Below are positions 54,567-64,000 of a DNA stretch of 64,000 nt, piece by piece. Source of the stretch: Pleurocapsa sp. PCC 7319 (GTDB taxonomy: Bacteria; Cyanobacteriota; Cyanobacteriia; Cyanobacteriales; Xenococcaceae). The stretch is from NCBI RefSeq assembly GCF_000332195.1, contig NZ_KB235922.1, positions 5,429,322 through 5,493,321 of the forward strand. Direction: 5' to 3'. The notes under the pieces are model-generated. The model had not been told where the DNA came from. It saw only the letters and a program-made list of their open reading frames with translations, and searched no databases. Both the position numbers and the translations under genes were made by a program. The first letter of the stretch is position 1, and each line of letters opens with the position of its first letter.

Positions 54567-55844
54567 CTAACAAGGCTTTAATATCGTAACAGCATAACGT
54601 TCAGGGGATAAATACCGGCTAGCGATCGCCTGTAATTGTTCGGGCTGTAGTTGACTAATGATTTGGGGATAAAGAGCCGAATCAGAGGCTGTGGCGATGA
54701 TATTATAAAATCCATATAATCCTGCCAACTGGTTAGGGGTCTCAGTGGAGAAAATATAGTCATTAATTAACTGTCGTTTCGCACGGGCGATCTCTGCTTC
54801 AGGGATCAGATAGGTTTGTAATCGGTTAAGGCGATCGCAAATTATATTTTCTACCATCTCTAAATATTCAATTTCTAACCAAGCATTGATGGTGAACATA
54901 CTCGAGTCTTTTTGCAAAGAAAGACCACAGTCAATATTCAGAACTAACTGTCGTTCTTCCCTAAGTTCTCGTACTAATCCCGAACTGCGACCTCCAGTCA
55001 AAATCAAGGCAATTAAATCTAGAGCGATCGCCTCCTCCAAAAGTTCTGCACCAGGACAAATCCAGGCCATCAAAAGACGTGACTGTTCAATTCTGGGGAG
55101 ATATAGTTCTTGGCGGCGAATAGCGATCGCGGGAGGTTCTGCTTCTATCAATATAGGGGGACATTCAGAACGCACACTAAACTCACTAAAATTCTCATTG
55201 GCTAAAGATAAAGCTTTTTCTGGTTCAATTCCGCCAACAATTACTACTGTCATATTTTCTGGCTGATAATAAGTCCGATGAAAACAGCGCATTTGATTGG
55301 GGGTATGTTCCAGTAATAATTCTTTTTCTCCTAAAATCGGACGTCGGTAGGGATGACACTGATAAGTGTTTTGACACAAAGCTTGAAATCCCACAAAATC
55401 CGGGTCGTCATGACTTGAATAAATTTCTTCCAGAACTACATCTCGTTCGCGAATAAATTCTTCATCGGGGATAGTTGCTCGCAACAAGATGTCGGCTAAA
55501 AGAGGCAAGGTCTTTTCGATGTGAGATGCGGCGTTAGTCAAATAGAAATGAGCATAATCGTAACTTGTAGCAGCGTTGGTAATTCCCCCAGTATTTTCAA
55601 TCAGCCAGTCAAATTCTCCCACCATCACGTTAGGAGAACCTTTAAAAATCATATGTTCTAGAAAATGTGCCATTCCCGACCATTCCCCAGGTTCAGAGAT
55701 GGCTCCCGCTTTAACCCAGATATCCGTAACCACCACAGATGTCGCAGGTAAATACTGGTGAATTACAGTTAATCCGTTGCTTAATTTAAAAGTATTAGCT
55801 TTAAACTGTACTGGGTAAAGAGATTGTGATAAATTTGGCATCAA
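54567..55844 (-). CDS. M16 family zinc peptidase
   Basis: 425 residues, a processing-peptidase-like half of the pitrilysin family. The inverted zinc motif HFLEH is at residues 60-64, the third ligand Glu lies in the RERDVVLEEI region (near 140), and the C-terminal half has the inactive repeat fold with GGRSSGLVRELREE. There is no clear signal peptide. Known family members cleave peptides or signal sequences. Stands alone; divergent from nadK. Confidence 0.92.
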   Translation of the reverse strand: MMPNLSQSLYPVQFKANTFKLSNGLTVIHQYLPATSVVVTDIWVKAGAISEPGEWSGMAHFLEHMIFKGSPNVMVGEFDWLIENTGGITNAATSYDYAHFYLTNAASHIEKTLPLLADILLRATIPDEEFIRERDVVLEEIYSSHDDPDFVGFQALCQNTYQCHPYRRPILGEKELLLEHTPNQMRCFHRTYYQPENMTVVIVGGIEPEKALSLANENFSEFSVRSECPPILIEAEPPAIAIRRQELYLPRIEQSRLLMAWICPGAELLEEAIALDLIALILTGGRSSGLVRELREERQLVLNIDCGLSLQKDSSMFTINAWLEIEYLEMVENIICDRLNRLQTYLIPEAEIARAKRQLINDYIFSTETPNQLAGLYGFYNIIATASDSALYPQIISQLQPEQLQAIASRYLSPERYAVTILKPC

Positions 55845-56312
55845 CTAGCTACATTAGCATTGAGTATAGCCAATGATAACTCTTTCTATTTTGTCTTACC
55901 TGTAAAATTTTTTACAGAAACTTGTGACAAGTTGTAGATATGCAACTAAAATTAATTTTTTGAAGATAAATATAGCCCACCGCCACGCCGTTTTACCTTA
56001 GTTTATGACCTGGAGAACCAGGATGGGAATTGGCTACTTTCGCTTCCATTTCCGAGTACTAGCTCGGTATACTTCCACGGAAATACTCGCTATTCCCTCA
56101 TAAAATTAAGCATAGATCAATAAACTTAGCAGGTAGTCACCAACGCAGTAGTGGTACTTTAACTATAATAATCAGTTTTTTAGATTTAGCAAGGGGGAAA
56201 TAGAGGAATAAGAGATGAGGAATAATTTTTTGTAACCTGTATTCAGCCACAAAGTTAGATGAGAACGATAGTATGAGAAGGTATTGATCGATTTACCCGT
56301 CTCAAAAGTATA
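55845..56312. other. Divergent promoter region between M16 peptidase and nadK
   Basis: 468 bases holding the promoters of both genes. At 56052-56067 CCGAG-TACTAG-CTCGG is a short perfect hairpin, nested in a wider TTCC...GGAA pairing. There is no T-run, so an operator or RNA element rather than a terminator is possible. No ORF. Confidence 0.4.
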
Positions 56313-57245
56313 GTGGAGCTAAAAAACGTAATCATTGCCTATAAGGCAGGGGACAAAAATAGTAGACAATGGGCTGAAAAATGCGCAGGAGAATTAGAAG
56401 CTCGCCAATGTAAGGTTCTATTAGGACCTAGCGGCATTAAAGATAATCCCTATCCTGTATTTTTAGCTTCTTCGGGGGTTAACATTAATTTGGCAGTTGT
56501 TTTAGGTGGAGATGGTACTATCTTGTCTGCTGCTAGACAATTAGCACCCCAAAAAATACCAATTTTGGCGGTAAATGTGGGTGGACATTTAGGATTTTTG
56601 ACTGAACCGTTTGAACTATTTCGGCAAACAGAGACTATATGGGAGCGTTTACAGTCGGATCTTTATGCTGTTCAGAGACGCATGATGCTCCAAGCACAGA
56701 TATTTGAGGGCGAAAGAACTAAATTAACCCCTGTCAGCGAGACATTTCATTGTCTGAATGAAATGTGCATCAAACCAGCAAGTATTGATCGTATGCCTAC
56801 CTCAATCTTAGAAATGGAAGCAGATGGTCAACTAGTCGATCAGTATAGTGGAGATGGATTATTAGTTTCAACTCCCACTGGTTCTACTGGTTATACTGTT
56901 TCGGCCAGTGGTCCAATTTTACATCCAGGAATGTGGGCGATCGCGGTTACTCCCATTTGTCCTCTTAGTCTTTCTGGTCGTTCACTAGTTTTACCTCCTG
57001 GAAGTGTAGTTAGCGTTAGCCCTCTGAGAGACTATGAAGTTAACACTAAACTATGGACAGATGGTGCATTAGGTGCAACTATTTGGCCCGGTCAAAGAGT
57101 AGTAATTAAAATGGCCAATTGCCAAGCGCACTTTATCCTTCTGCGAGAAAGTTATTCTTTTTACGATACGTTGAGAGAAAAACTACAATGGGCAGGGACT
57201 AGAGTACATTATGAAAACGAGGAACAAAATTCTGCTAAAAAGTAA
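56313..57245 (+). CDS. nadK: NAD kinase
   Basis: 310 residues from a GTG start. It phosphorylates NAD to NADP. Motifs: LGGDGTILSAAR (GGDG), NVGGHLGFLTE, HCLNEMCIKPAS (NE), and GDGLLVSTPTGSTGYTVSASGPI. The family's GGDG and NE/D sites are intact. Cyanobacteria often have two NAD kinases; which one this is cannot be said. It is followed by the MscS gene in the same direction. Confidence 0.95.
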   Translation: MELKNVIIAYKAGDKNSRQWAEKCAGELEARQCKVLLGPSGIKDNPYPVFLASSGVNINLAVVLGGDGTILSAARQLAPQKIPILAVNVGGHLGFLTEPFELFRQTETIWERLQSDLYAVQRRMMLQAQIFEGERTKLTPVSETFHCLNEMCIKPASIDRMPTSILEMEADGQLVDQYSGDGLLVSTPTGSTGYTVSASGPILHPGMWAIAVTPICPLSLSGRSLVLPPGSVVSVSPLRDYEVNTKLWTDGALGATIWPGQRVVIKMANCQAHFILLRESYSFYDTLREKLQWAGTRVHYENEEQNSAKK

Positions 57246-57353
57246 GTATTGTTAGTGTAGCCACTTAACCCACGAACTTTTGTGCTACTAACACAATTCA
57301 ATGGTTTTTAAAGAATAGAAATACTAAATCAACTCCTAAATCTTGAATAATCG

Positions 57354-59027
57354 ATGTGGTCTAAAAAACTTTCCCAGGTTGTTTTGACAGTAGTTACTGC
57401 TATCCTAATTCTAGTAACCAATATTAGTCCTGGACTGAGTCAAAATAACGACTCTGGCTTGCCCGAAGCTACTGTATTGATTGATGGTCGAAAAATATTC
57501 TCTGTAGGTACAGCTGGTAATAGCTCCGCAGAAGAAAGAGCAGAATATATTCGTGAAAAATTGAGAGAAGCAGTTGAAGATGATGACTTTGACGAGGTAA
57601 TAATTAGAGAAAAAAATCGACTGCCTGTACTTAATTTATTGTATCAAAGGCAGCCAGAGCAAAATCCAGATAGCGAGTCAGAATTAGTTTCTCGAGAAGA
57701 TCCCCAAGAGCTGCTGACCGTTACTGAAAAAGAAACTATCGGTGGGCAGACTAAACGTCAAGCTGCGGAAGATTTACAAGAAAAAATAACAGATGCGATC
57801 GCGCAAGCGAAAAAAGAGAGAACTCCTGCTTATATCCAGCGTCAAGCAATTATCGCCTGTATCTTGTTGGTACTGACTTTATTGGGATCGAGACTTTTAG
57901 ATCAGCTACAAACCTATCCCCTAAGGCGGGCAATTCAAAGAGTTATCCCAGGATTACCTAGCAATACTAGTTCTCAAGCTTCTAACTTAACTACCTTATT
58001 TCGTCTTAAATTAGGATTTGCTCAATTTGCTCTATGGTTAGTCGCAATTGTGGTTATTTGCCATCTATTCTACTTCACCAGGGATGGGTTATACTTACTT
58101 CTCGATATAGCAGTTAAGACCTTTAAAGAACCCTTCTTTCCTTTGGGGGGGAATGACGTTTCAATTATTGGTCTACTAATTTTAATAGGATTGCTGATTA
58201 TTTCATTCTATATTAGTAACTATCTTGCTAATTTGCTGCGTACCAATGTCTTGCAAGCTACCAGAATGACTAGGGGTTCGCAAGAGATAATTTCACTTGT
58301 TGTTAAATATGGTTTAATCTCTTTCGTCACCATAGTTTTGCTTCAGGCTTATGGTTTAAATTTAAGTTCTTTAGCATTTGCAAGTGGTGCCTTGGGTGTA
58401 GGTATTGGCTTGGGTTTTCAGGATATTGCTCGTAACTTTGCTAGCGGACTTGTATTGCTATTTGAACGTTCAGTTCAAGTAGGAGACTTTATTCAGGTGG
58501 GAGAACACTTAGGCGTAGTGGAAGAAGTTAATGCCCGCAGTATTGTACTCAAAACTTTAGATCGAATTTCTATCATTGTGCCTAATTCACGCTTTTTGAG
58601 TGAAGAAGTAGTCAATTGGAATCACCGTAGAAGCGTCTCCCGTATACACTTACCTATTGGAGTAGAATATGGCTCTGATGTGACCAAAGTTAAATCGGCT
58701 TTATTAAAAGCAGCAGAAGAGCATTTGGAGGTATTGCGTAACCCTCAGCCTCAAGTATTTTTTACTGAATTTGGTGATAGTTCTCTTGATTTTGAGCTAT
58801 TGGTTTGGACGTCCGATCCTAGCCGCCAAGCACCGCTCAAAAGTGATCTGTATTTTAGAATTGAAGAAATTTTTCGCGAACAACAAATTCAGATTCCCTT
58901 TCCCCAAAGAGATATTAATTTCAGCACTAAAGATTTACCTCTTAGACTCTCCCCTCAATTGGAAGGTCATTTACTTTATTTGCTAAAAGGCTTGATCTCT
59001 CAGCAATATCCTAATCTTAAAAAGTAA
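57354..59027 (+). CDS. MscS-family mechanosensitive channel
   Basis: 557 residues. A signal peptide (to about residue 30) and a periplasmic acidic region lead to four or so membrane helices. The pore helix and beta domain follow: SSLAFASGALGVGIGLGFQDIARNFASGL is the TM3-type Gly/Ala-rich pore helix, then VGDFIQVGEHLGVVEEVN and VPNSRFL. The C-terminal alpha/beta domain is complete. It probably releases solutes on hypo-osmotic shock. The nadK stop is 108 bases upstream. Confidence 0.92.
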   Translation: MWSKKLSQVVLTVVTAILILVTNISPGLSQNNDSGLPEATVLIDGRKIFSVGTAGNSSAEERAEYIREKLREAVEDDDFDEVIIREKNRLPVLNLLYQRQPEQNPDSESELVSREDPQELLTVTEKETIGGQTKRQAAEDLQEKITDAIAQAKKERTPAYIQRQAIIACILLVLTLLGSRLLDQLQTYPLRRAIQRVIPGLPSNTSSQASNLTTLFRLKLGFAQFALWLVAIVVICHLFYFTRDGLYLLLDIAVKTFKEPFFPLGGNDVSIIGLLILIGLLIISFYISNYLANLLRTNVLQATRMTRGSQEIISLVVKYGLISFVTIVLLQAYGLNLSSLAFASGALGVGIGLGFQDIARNFASGLVLLFERSVQVGDFIQVGEHLGVVEEVNARSIVLKTLDRISIIVPNSRFLSEEVVNWNHRRSVSRIHLPIGVEYGSDVTKVKSALLKAAEEHLEVLRNPQPQVFFTEFGDSSLDFELLVWTSDPSRQAPLKSDLYFRIEEIFREQQIQIPFPQRDINFSTKDLPLRLSPQLEGHLLYLLKGLISQQYPNLKK

Positions 59028-59041
59028 GATTAGCTCTAAGT

Positions 59042-59062
59042 TATCAGCTATCAGCTATCAGC
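59042..59062. repeat. Short tandem heptamer repeat
   Basis: Three perfect copies of TATCAGC just after the mscS-like stop. Heptameric tandem repeats of this sort are common in cyanobacterial spacers. Confidence 0.85.
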
Positions 59063-59156
59063 TTTTCATGTGTTTTTTAGAAAGTTTCACAGTGAAATTT
59101 AGCGAGAAATTAATGTTTTTCAAATATTGGAGAGCAGTATTTATTTCCAGAGATGA

Positions 59157-59882
59157 TCACTGGAGTTCTTGAATGCGAATTCCTAAAGTATAAAGATTCT
59201 CGATATTCAAGTTAACGAATAGGTAAAACGTGATTATAAAAAAGCTAAATAAAAATGTGTAGAGAACTAAAGCTTTTGCCTTAGAATAGACACTTAATTC
59301 ATTAATAACCTGTTTAAAAAGGTTAATAGGATTACGAACAATATCCCAACTATTAAATCGCAAATACCGACCGATATAAATACCGAAATTAGCCAACAAG
59401 ACATAGCTGATTATAGCGATCCAACTTAATGCATTAGTTAAATGATTTCGTAATAAAAAGTGGATGATAGCTAGGGAATGACTACCAATTAATAGTCCTA
59501 CCCCGACAATTGAAAGAATTTCGATATTGTCAAACCAAAAAGGGTCTTTGGCATCATCAGCAAAGCGATCGCGAAAGTGATGAACTTCAGTGATTAAATA
59601 TACTGAATTAGGAAAGAAAACGAACCAAATAGCCAATAGAACTAATACTGTCCAAGTTTCATTAAATCCACTTCTGAGAAATAAGATATAGGCAGAGATC
59701 GAAAGTAGGAATGGAATCCAGGCAAGAATAATATTGAGCAGGAAGGGTTTATAAAAGCGACCTTGATAAAGTCGGCTCCTCATCCATTCCAAACCTAATG
59801 CAGCCAAGCTGAAGAAAAATATAATTGGAAGTCGTAAAAATAAATAACTAAACAGAATTTCTTCGTAAATCTCAATATCCAT
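59157..59882 (-). CDS. DUF1361 family membrane protein
   Basis: 241 residues with about six transmembrane helices. The characteristic DUF1361 segment is WFVFFPNSVYLITEVHHF followed by DPFWFDNIEI, and a later IGRYLRFNSWDI. Function unknown. It begins 13 bases after the stop of the PrsW-like gene, so they probably share a transcript. Confidence 0.88.
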   Translation of the reverse strand: MDIEIYEEILFSYLFLRLPIIFFFSLAALGLEWMRSRLYQGRFYKPFLLNIILAWIPFLLSISAYILFLRSGFNETWTVLVLLAIWFVFFPNSVYLITEVHHFRDRFADDAKDPFWFDNIEILSIVGVGLLIGSHSLAIIHFLLRNHLTNALSWIAIISYVLLANFGIYIGRYLRFNSWDIVRNPINLFKQVINELSVYSKAKALVLYTFLFSFFIITFYLFVNLNIENLYTLGIRIQELQ

Positions 59883-59895
59883 CTTGATCGGGTTT

Positions 59896-60849
59896 TTAAA
59901 GACTTTGTAAGGCTCTAATTTTCTGTCTTAAAGGTTCAATATCATGGCTGAATTTAGCCTGTTCACCTAGCTTGGCAAGTTGTTCCTTACGCTGAGCTAA
60001 TTCTCCACAAAGCTGAATGAATTTACGGGGTTGAGGTTTTTGAAGCTGAAAACGGGATTGCTGATTATTTTTTTTGCCACAAAGAGCAAAGTAATTTGAC
60101 TCTAAAATTGTTTGGGGGACCTCTTCAGGTAAATACTGTCGCAATCTGCTTTTTTGATAGGCAATTGCCCGTATAATCAGATAAATCATGACTCCTGCTG
60201 GAATCAAATAGGCGATCGCATTCCAAATTAGGGTTTGATTGCCATGGGATTGACCATAGAAATTACCTAAATCATAAGCACTGTGGGCTAATACAGCACC
60301 GAGCCATCCACCAAGAGGCGCAAGCCACTTAGTTCTTTGTTTAGGAGCAAGGCGGGCTATACCGAAACCAATTCCAATAAAAGCGGTATAGATAGCATGA
60401 GCAAATCCAAAAGCAATGATGTTGATCAGATAATTTTCTTGCCAGACTTCTGGATCGATAACGCTGCTAGACTGCAACAGCTTTTCGATTACTGCAAAGC
60501 CAAATCCTGCCATGGAGCCATAGATAATGCCATCAACCCAATCATCAAATTCTCGACGCACCAAAAAATACATCAGCACAACTGCCAATCCTTTGAATGT
60601 CTCTTCTGCAATCGGAGTAATCAAACCATAATTGATATAGGTCAAAGTATTTTGGTCGAAAAAGGGTCGTATGGCAATTGTCAAGCCAATTTCTGTTACC
60701 ATACTCAGCATGGTGGCGGGGATAGCACCCCAAAAAAAAACTGCAATTATCCATCCATAGGGCTCTTTTTCGTAGCGATCTATTTGTAGCACTAACCAAA
60801 TATAAAAGAGAAAAGGAAGAATGATCGCAACTGGATCGGATAAAGACAT
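59896..60849 (-). CDS. PrsW family intramembrane metalloprotease
   Basis: 317 residues with seven or eight transmembrane helices. The PrsW motifs are EETFKGLAV (double Glu), GFGFAVIEKLL, and the His-containing segment FAHAIYTAFIG plus LAHSAYDLGN. PrsW of Bacillus cleaves an anti-sigma factor at site 1. A charged C-terminal coil (about 260-317) is probably cytoplasmic. The substrate here is not evident. Confidence 0.9.
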   Translation of the reverse strand: MSLSDPVAIILPFLFYIWLVLQIDRYEKEPYGWIIAVFFWGAIPATMLSMVTEIGLTIAIRPFFDQNTLTYINYGLITPIAEETFKGLAVVLMYFLVRREFDDWVDGIIYGSMAGFGFAVIEKLLQSSSVIDPEVWQENYLINIIAFGFAHAIYTAFIGIGFGIARLAPKQRTKWLAPLGGWLGAVLAHSAYDLGNFYGQSHGNQTLIWNAIAYLIPAGVMIYLIIRAIAYQKSRLRQYLPEEVPQTILESNYFALCGKKNNQQSRFQLQKPQPRKFIQLCGELAQRKEQLAKLGEQAKFSHDIEPLRQKIRALQSL

Positions 60850-60899
60850 GGTGTTAGCCCAAAAACAAAGTTAATTGCCAAGCAGCAAGCAAAAATAGG

Positions 60900-61439
60900 T
60901 TATAAGCGATCGCCTGGGCATACTTTTGGTGTCGTCTCCAGACATTGAGGTTTAATTGTTTGTACAAATGCAGCAAACTGTTTGCCGTTATGCTGATTTA
61001 GAGCCAGAGTAGCTATTGCTTCTGGTTTGGGATTACCACGATGATTGACAGTTATAGTCTCATTTGCACTAATACCAAATTTCTGAAAAGTTTTTCTGGC
61101 AAATTGACAAGAGATAGGAAACTCTCCCATAAAAACTCTTCCTGCATCTGCTTCATAGTTCCAATAAAAAATATATTCTGACTCTTCATCCTTACAAAAA
61201 TGATTAGTTACTTCGATCATTTTTTCTACATGGGCATCATAAAGTCTCAAACCATTGCCAATGCTCGTAGCAGTGCTGTGATCCCTTACTCGAAAAGTTG
61301 CTGTTCGAGAACTAAAGTCTCCACCAGCCCCCGCCAGGTTAATATAGGCTTTGGGTAGGGGAATCGCGATCGCTTTTTCAAACAAAGCAATACTAATTAA
61401 CAGAGAAACTCCAATTAGCAATTTGTATTTTTTCATCAT
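60900..61439 (-). CDS. Secreted hypothetical protein with cysteines
   Basis: 179 residues. The N-terminal signal peptide KLLIGVSLLISIALFEKAIA is cut near AIAIP. The mature part has four Cys residues (HFCKDE, ISCQF, PQCLE, KVCPG), likely two disulfides. No domain recognised. The next gene upstream on the same strand also encodes a secreted unknown protein, 19 bases away. Confidence 0.7.
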   Translation of the reverse strand: MMKKYKLLIGVSLLISIALFEKAIAIPLPKAYINLAGAGGDFSSRTATFRVRDHSTATSIGNGLRLYDAHVEKMIEVTNHFCKDEESEYIFYWNYEADAGRVFMGEFPISCQFARKTFQKFGISANETITVNHRGNPKPEAIATLALNQHNGKQFAAFVQTIKPQCLETTPKVCPGDRL

Positions 61440-61458
61440 TTAGAATAGTTAAATAAAA

Positions 61459-62340
61459 TCAATAAAAATTAAACTCAAGATTATCTAAAATTGGCTTAGC
61501 TGAAGACCAATAATCACTAGACATTTCCGCTGGAAAAAACACTGTAACCTGAATTGCTTGACCCATTGATTCTCCCAAAAGAATATGTCCCATCATTTCG
61601 TAATCATTGGCAAAGGTAATAATTTTTTTGACCCAAGGATATCTTAAATCTTGAGGGGGAGTAGCTTTTTTTACAATCGTCCAGCCATTATTTTCTAATA
61701 GTCCATTATCACCAGTCACAAACCTTTCTGCTGCTCTAGATGTGGCAACTCCAGTTGGTAGAAAGATCTGAACTTCAGCATCATCTAAAGCGTTATTTTG
61801 AGGTTTAAAGGTAAAGGAATATCCACATCCCTCAGTACTACAGTAATTGCCCCTTACCTGCATATTTTCAGGATAGCAAGTAATAATTAGCCCATTAGAC
61901 TCAGCATACATTAGTAAATCATTGGCAGTAGAACTAGTTGGAAAGGGAGTAGTGCATTTATCAAAAGCTGCTTCTTGATTCACTTCAACAACTCTTTCTC
62001 TTATGGGCTCTTCTCCATCTGTTCCAAGAACAAATGTTTTCTCATCGATAATGTAGTTGTTATTGCCCTCAATCCCGACATATTTTCGACCTTCTTTTTG
62101 TATTGGAAAACGCTTGTATCCTGTTCCATCAAGGTAAGTGACTACACCTTGATAACTTGCTTCTCCTAAACAAATAGAAATTAAATAATTATTAGTTCTA
62201 TAAGATGCTTGCTTTTTATTAAGTCCACATACGCTATGAGCAGTTGCGAATTGATTTGGGTTGGTAAAACAACCAAGTACAGCAGCAGCAAATATGGGAG
62301 TAATCTTCTCTGCAAATTTCTTTACTCGTTGTTTAATCAT
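61459..62340 (-). CDS. Secreted hypothetical protein
   Basis: 293 residues. A signal-like N terminus (ITPIFAAAVLGCFTNPNQFA) could be cut by signal peptidase I; the AVLGC segment is lipobox-like, so a lipoprotein is possible. The mature chain has paired cysteines (SVCGLNK, ISICLGE, NYCSTEGCGYSF). No known domain. Possibly co-transcribed with the secreted protein at 60900-61439. Confidence 0.7.
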   Translation of the reverse strand: MIKQRVKKFAEKITPIFAAAVLGCFTNPNQFATAHSVCGLNKKQASYRTNNYLISICLGEASYQGVVTYLDGTGYKRFPIQKEGRKYVGIEGNNNYIIDEKTFVLGTDGEEPIRERVVEVNQEAAFDKCTTPFPTSSTANDLLMYAESNGLIITCYPENMQVRGNYCSTEGCGYSFTFKPQNNALDDAEVQIFLPTGVATSRAAERFVTGDNGLLENNGWTIVKKATPPQDLRYPWVKKIITFANDYEMMGHILLGESMGQAIQVTVFFPAEMSSDYWSSAKPILDNLEFNFY

Positions 62341-62558
62341 CTACACTCAGTTCAACTTTTTTCCAAGAAGAAATTACTTATTTATCGGGTTTTAGTAGTA
62401 ATACTATTGCTGTTTATATTTGTTTTATGAACTCACAAAATTCTTAAAACTTTGATTAAAACAAATCTACTACTGCTCCAAAAATATAGCTTACCATTTC
62501 AAATATGTCGATCAACAAGCTTTGTTCTTAGCTAATAGCTATTAGCTTCGATATTCGC

Positions 62559-62592
62559 AAAAAAAAGAGACACATCTATGGTGGTGTGTCTC
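62559..62592 (-). terminator. Rho-independent terminator after dnaK
   Basis: On the minus strand GAGACACA (62592-62585) pairs with TGTGTCTC (62574-62567) across a 10-base loop and is followed by eight T residues (62566-62559). It lies 46 bases beyond the dnaK stop. Confidence 0.9.
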
Positions 62593-62637
62593 TATATATT
62601 CATACTTGAGATATTTCTCTAACTATTTCTATTTCAC

Positions 62638-64000
62638 TTACTTAGTTTCGGAAAACTCAGCATCGATGACATCATCGCCACTACTACTACCTTCAGCATC
62701 TTCTGGAGGAGCTTCTGCGCCTGGTGCGCCTCCTGGTGCAGCATCTGCTGCCCCCTCACCTTGTTGATAGATGTTGCTGCCAATGCTGTAGAGAGTTTGT
62801 TGTAATTCAGGTAAGAGAGTTTTAATCTTCTCATCATCTTCCGATGCCACAGCTTCTTTAAGGTCTTTAATTAAACCTTCAGCCTTAGTTTTGTCATCGG
62901 CAGGTACTTTGTCTCCAAGTTCACTAAGTTGTTTTTCTGCTTGATAAACCAAGGAATCAGCTTGATTTTTGCGATCGATTGCTTCACGACGTTCCTTATC
63001 CGCAGCAGCATTAGACTCAGCTTCCTGAACCATGCGATCGACTTCATCATCGGGGAGAGTTGATGCCCCAGTAATACTAATTGATTGTTCCTTACCAGTA
63101 CCTTTATCCTTGGCAGTCACGTTTAAGATACCATTGGCATCGATATCAAAAGTAACTTCAATTTGGGGTACACCGCGAGGAGCAGGAGGGATACCATCCA
63201 GACGGAATGTTCCCAAACTCTTATTGTCTTTGCCAAATTCCCTTTCGCCCTGTAGAACATGAATTTCTACATTGGTTTGACCATCAACGGCAGTAGAAAA
63301 AGTTTCCGATTTCTTGGTAGGAATAGTAGTGTTACGAGGAATGATCTTGGTCATTACACCACCCAAGGTTTCTACACCAAGAGAGAGAGGTGTAACGTCT
63401 AAGAGCAAGATATCTTTAACTTCTCCAGCCAAAACCCCAGCTTGAATTGCCGCACCAATAGCTACTACTTCGTCAGGGTTAACAGTTTGGTTAGGGTCTT
63501 TATCTAAAACTCTTTTGGTAACTGCAACGATCGCAGGAATGCGAGTTGAACCACCCACCATGACTACTTCGTCGATCGCCTCTTTAGCCAGCTTAGAATC
63601 TTTAAGGGCTTGCTCTACAGGAATACGACAGCGATCGATTAGATCGGAACAGAGTTCTTCAAACTTAGCTCTAGTCAAGGAAACATCTAAGTGTTTGGGT
63701 CCATCCTGAGTTGCAGTAATAAAAGGAAGGTTGATATCAGTTTGAGTCGCGCTGGAAAGTTCAATCTTGGCTTTTTCTGCAGCTTCAGTTAAACGCTGTA
63801 AAGCTTGATTGTCTTTGCGAAGATCGATACCTTCGTTTCTTTGAAATTCTTCTGCTAAATAGTCAACGATTTTTTTATCAAAGTCGTCACCACCCAAGTG
63901 GGTATCACCCGCAGTAGCCAGCACTTCAAATACGCCATCTCCCACCTCAAGGATAGAAACGTCGAAAGTACCACCACCTAAGTCAAACACAAGAATGGTT
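62638..64000 (-). CDS. dnaK: Chaperone DnaK (Hsp70), C-terminal part; 5' end outside window
   Basis: About 454 codons visible, entering the window in frame; the GTG near 63990 is an internal Val, not a start. The visible part begins in the ATPase domain at [19 protein letters not shown], includes GGSTRIPAI, then the substrate-binding domain with [19 protein letters not shown], and a Gly/Ala/Pro-rich tail ending in [11 protein letters not shown]. It is an ATP-driven folding chaperone. The EF-terminal tail is close to the DnaK norm; cyanobacteria carry several dnaK genes, and which paralogue this is cannot be said. Confidence 0.96.
   Translation of the reverse strand, partial: TILVFDLGGGTFDVSILEVGDGVFEVLATAGDTHLGGDDFDKKIVDYLAEEFQRNEGIDLRKDNQALQRLTEAAEKAKIELSSATQTDINLPFITATQDGPKHLDVSLTRAKFEELCSDLIDRCRIPVEQALKDSKLAKEAIDEVVMVGGSTRIPAIVAVTKRVLDKDPNQTVNPDEVVAIGAAIQAGVLAGEVKDILLLDVTPLSLGVETLGGVMTKIIPRNTTIPTKKSETFSTAVDGQTNVEIHVLQGEREFGKDNKSLGTFRLDGIPPAPRGVPQIEVTFDIDANGILNVTAKDKGTGKEQSISITGASTLPDDEVDRMVQEAESNAAADKERREAIDRKNQADSLVYQAEKQLSELGDKVPADDKTKAEGLIKDLKEAVASEDDEKIKTLLPELQQTLYSIGSNIYQQGEGAADAAPGGAPGAEAPPEDAEGSSSGDDVIDAEFSETK

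Noticed and set aside
61975-62430. Two plus-strand frames opposite and beyond the secreted hypothetical gene
   Set aside because: They are antisense to a gene with a signal peptide and conserved-looking cysteines, and have no start signals.

Overview
The window is cyanobacterial chromosome. It carries psbV (cytochrome c-550), pcyA (phycocyanobilin synthesis), ndhL with its usual DUF3007 neighbour, a DUF928 protein and many copies of the HIP1 palindrome GCGATCGC in an AT-rich background. No marker fixes the genus; a coastal or colonial unicellular lineage rich in mobile DNA is an inference. The first CDS and the last one (dnaK) run off the window ends.

Bases 1-31,900 are mostly core genome: ruvX, a diverged succinyl-CoA-synthetase-like gene pair, a DUF262-DUF1524 defence-type gene, a two-domain histidine phosphatase, a CPBP protease, DUF928, tpiA, an XRE regulator, trpA, DUF3007-ndhL, an intronless tRNA-Leu(UAA), a Wzc-like kinase, a CbiX-type chelatase with cobA (siroheme), psbV, recG, pcyA, tatA, a REC-kinase-REC hybrid, a glycosyltransferase, and a minus-strand cluster methyltransferase -> cupin-globin fusion -> hcp that looks like a nitrogen-oxide stress unit.

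Bases 32,180-47,500 form a mosaic accessory island. It holds a restriction-modification pair whose 3' end folds like an integron attC site, a beta-carbonic anhydrase, a GrpB-family protein, a tandem DUF1254/DUF1214 protein and a HAD hydrolase whose ORF lies between a perfect 12-bp inverted repeat with integron core-site sequence. Two families of long intergenic repeats (called A and B here) recur beside the acquired genes. Insertion sequences are dense: IS701-type, IS630-type with a likely -1 frameshift, IS1634-type with a 7-bp target duplication, a TA-flanked MITE and IS200/IS605-like remnants. Three of these elements have split a DUF389 membrane-protein gene, and its reading frame can partly be rebuilt by removing them in silico.

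Bases 47,500-64,000 return to ordinary content: an ABC exporter with a polysaccharide deacetylase, a DesK/NarL-type two-component pair, a pentapeptide-repeat membrane protein, an M16 peptidase, NAD kinase, a MscS channel, DUF1361 with a PrsW-type protease, two secreted unknowns, and the C-terminal part of dnaK with a clear terminator. No CRISPR array, rRNA gene or prophage was seen.
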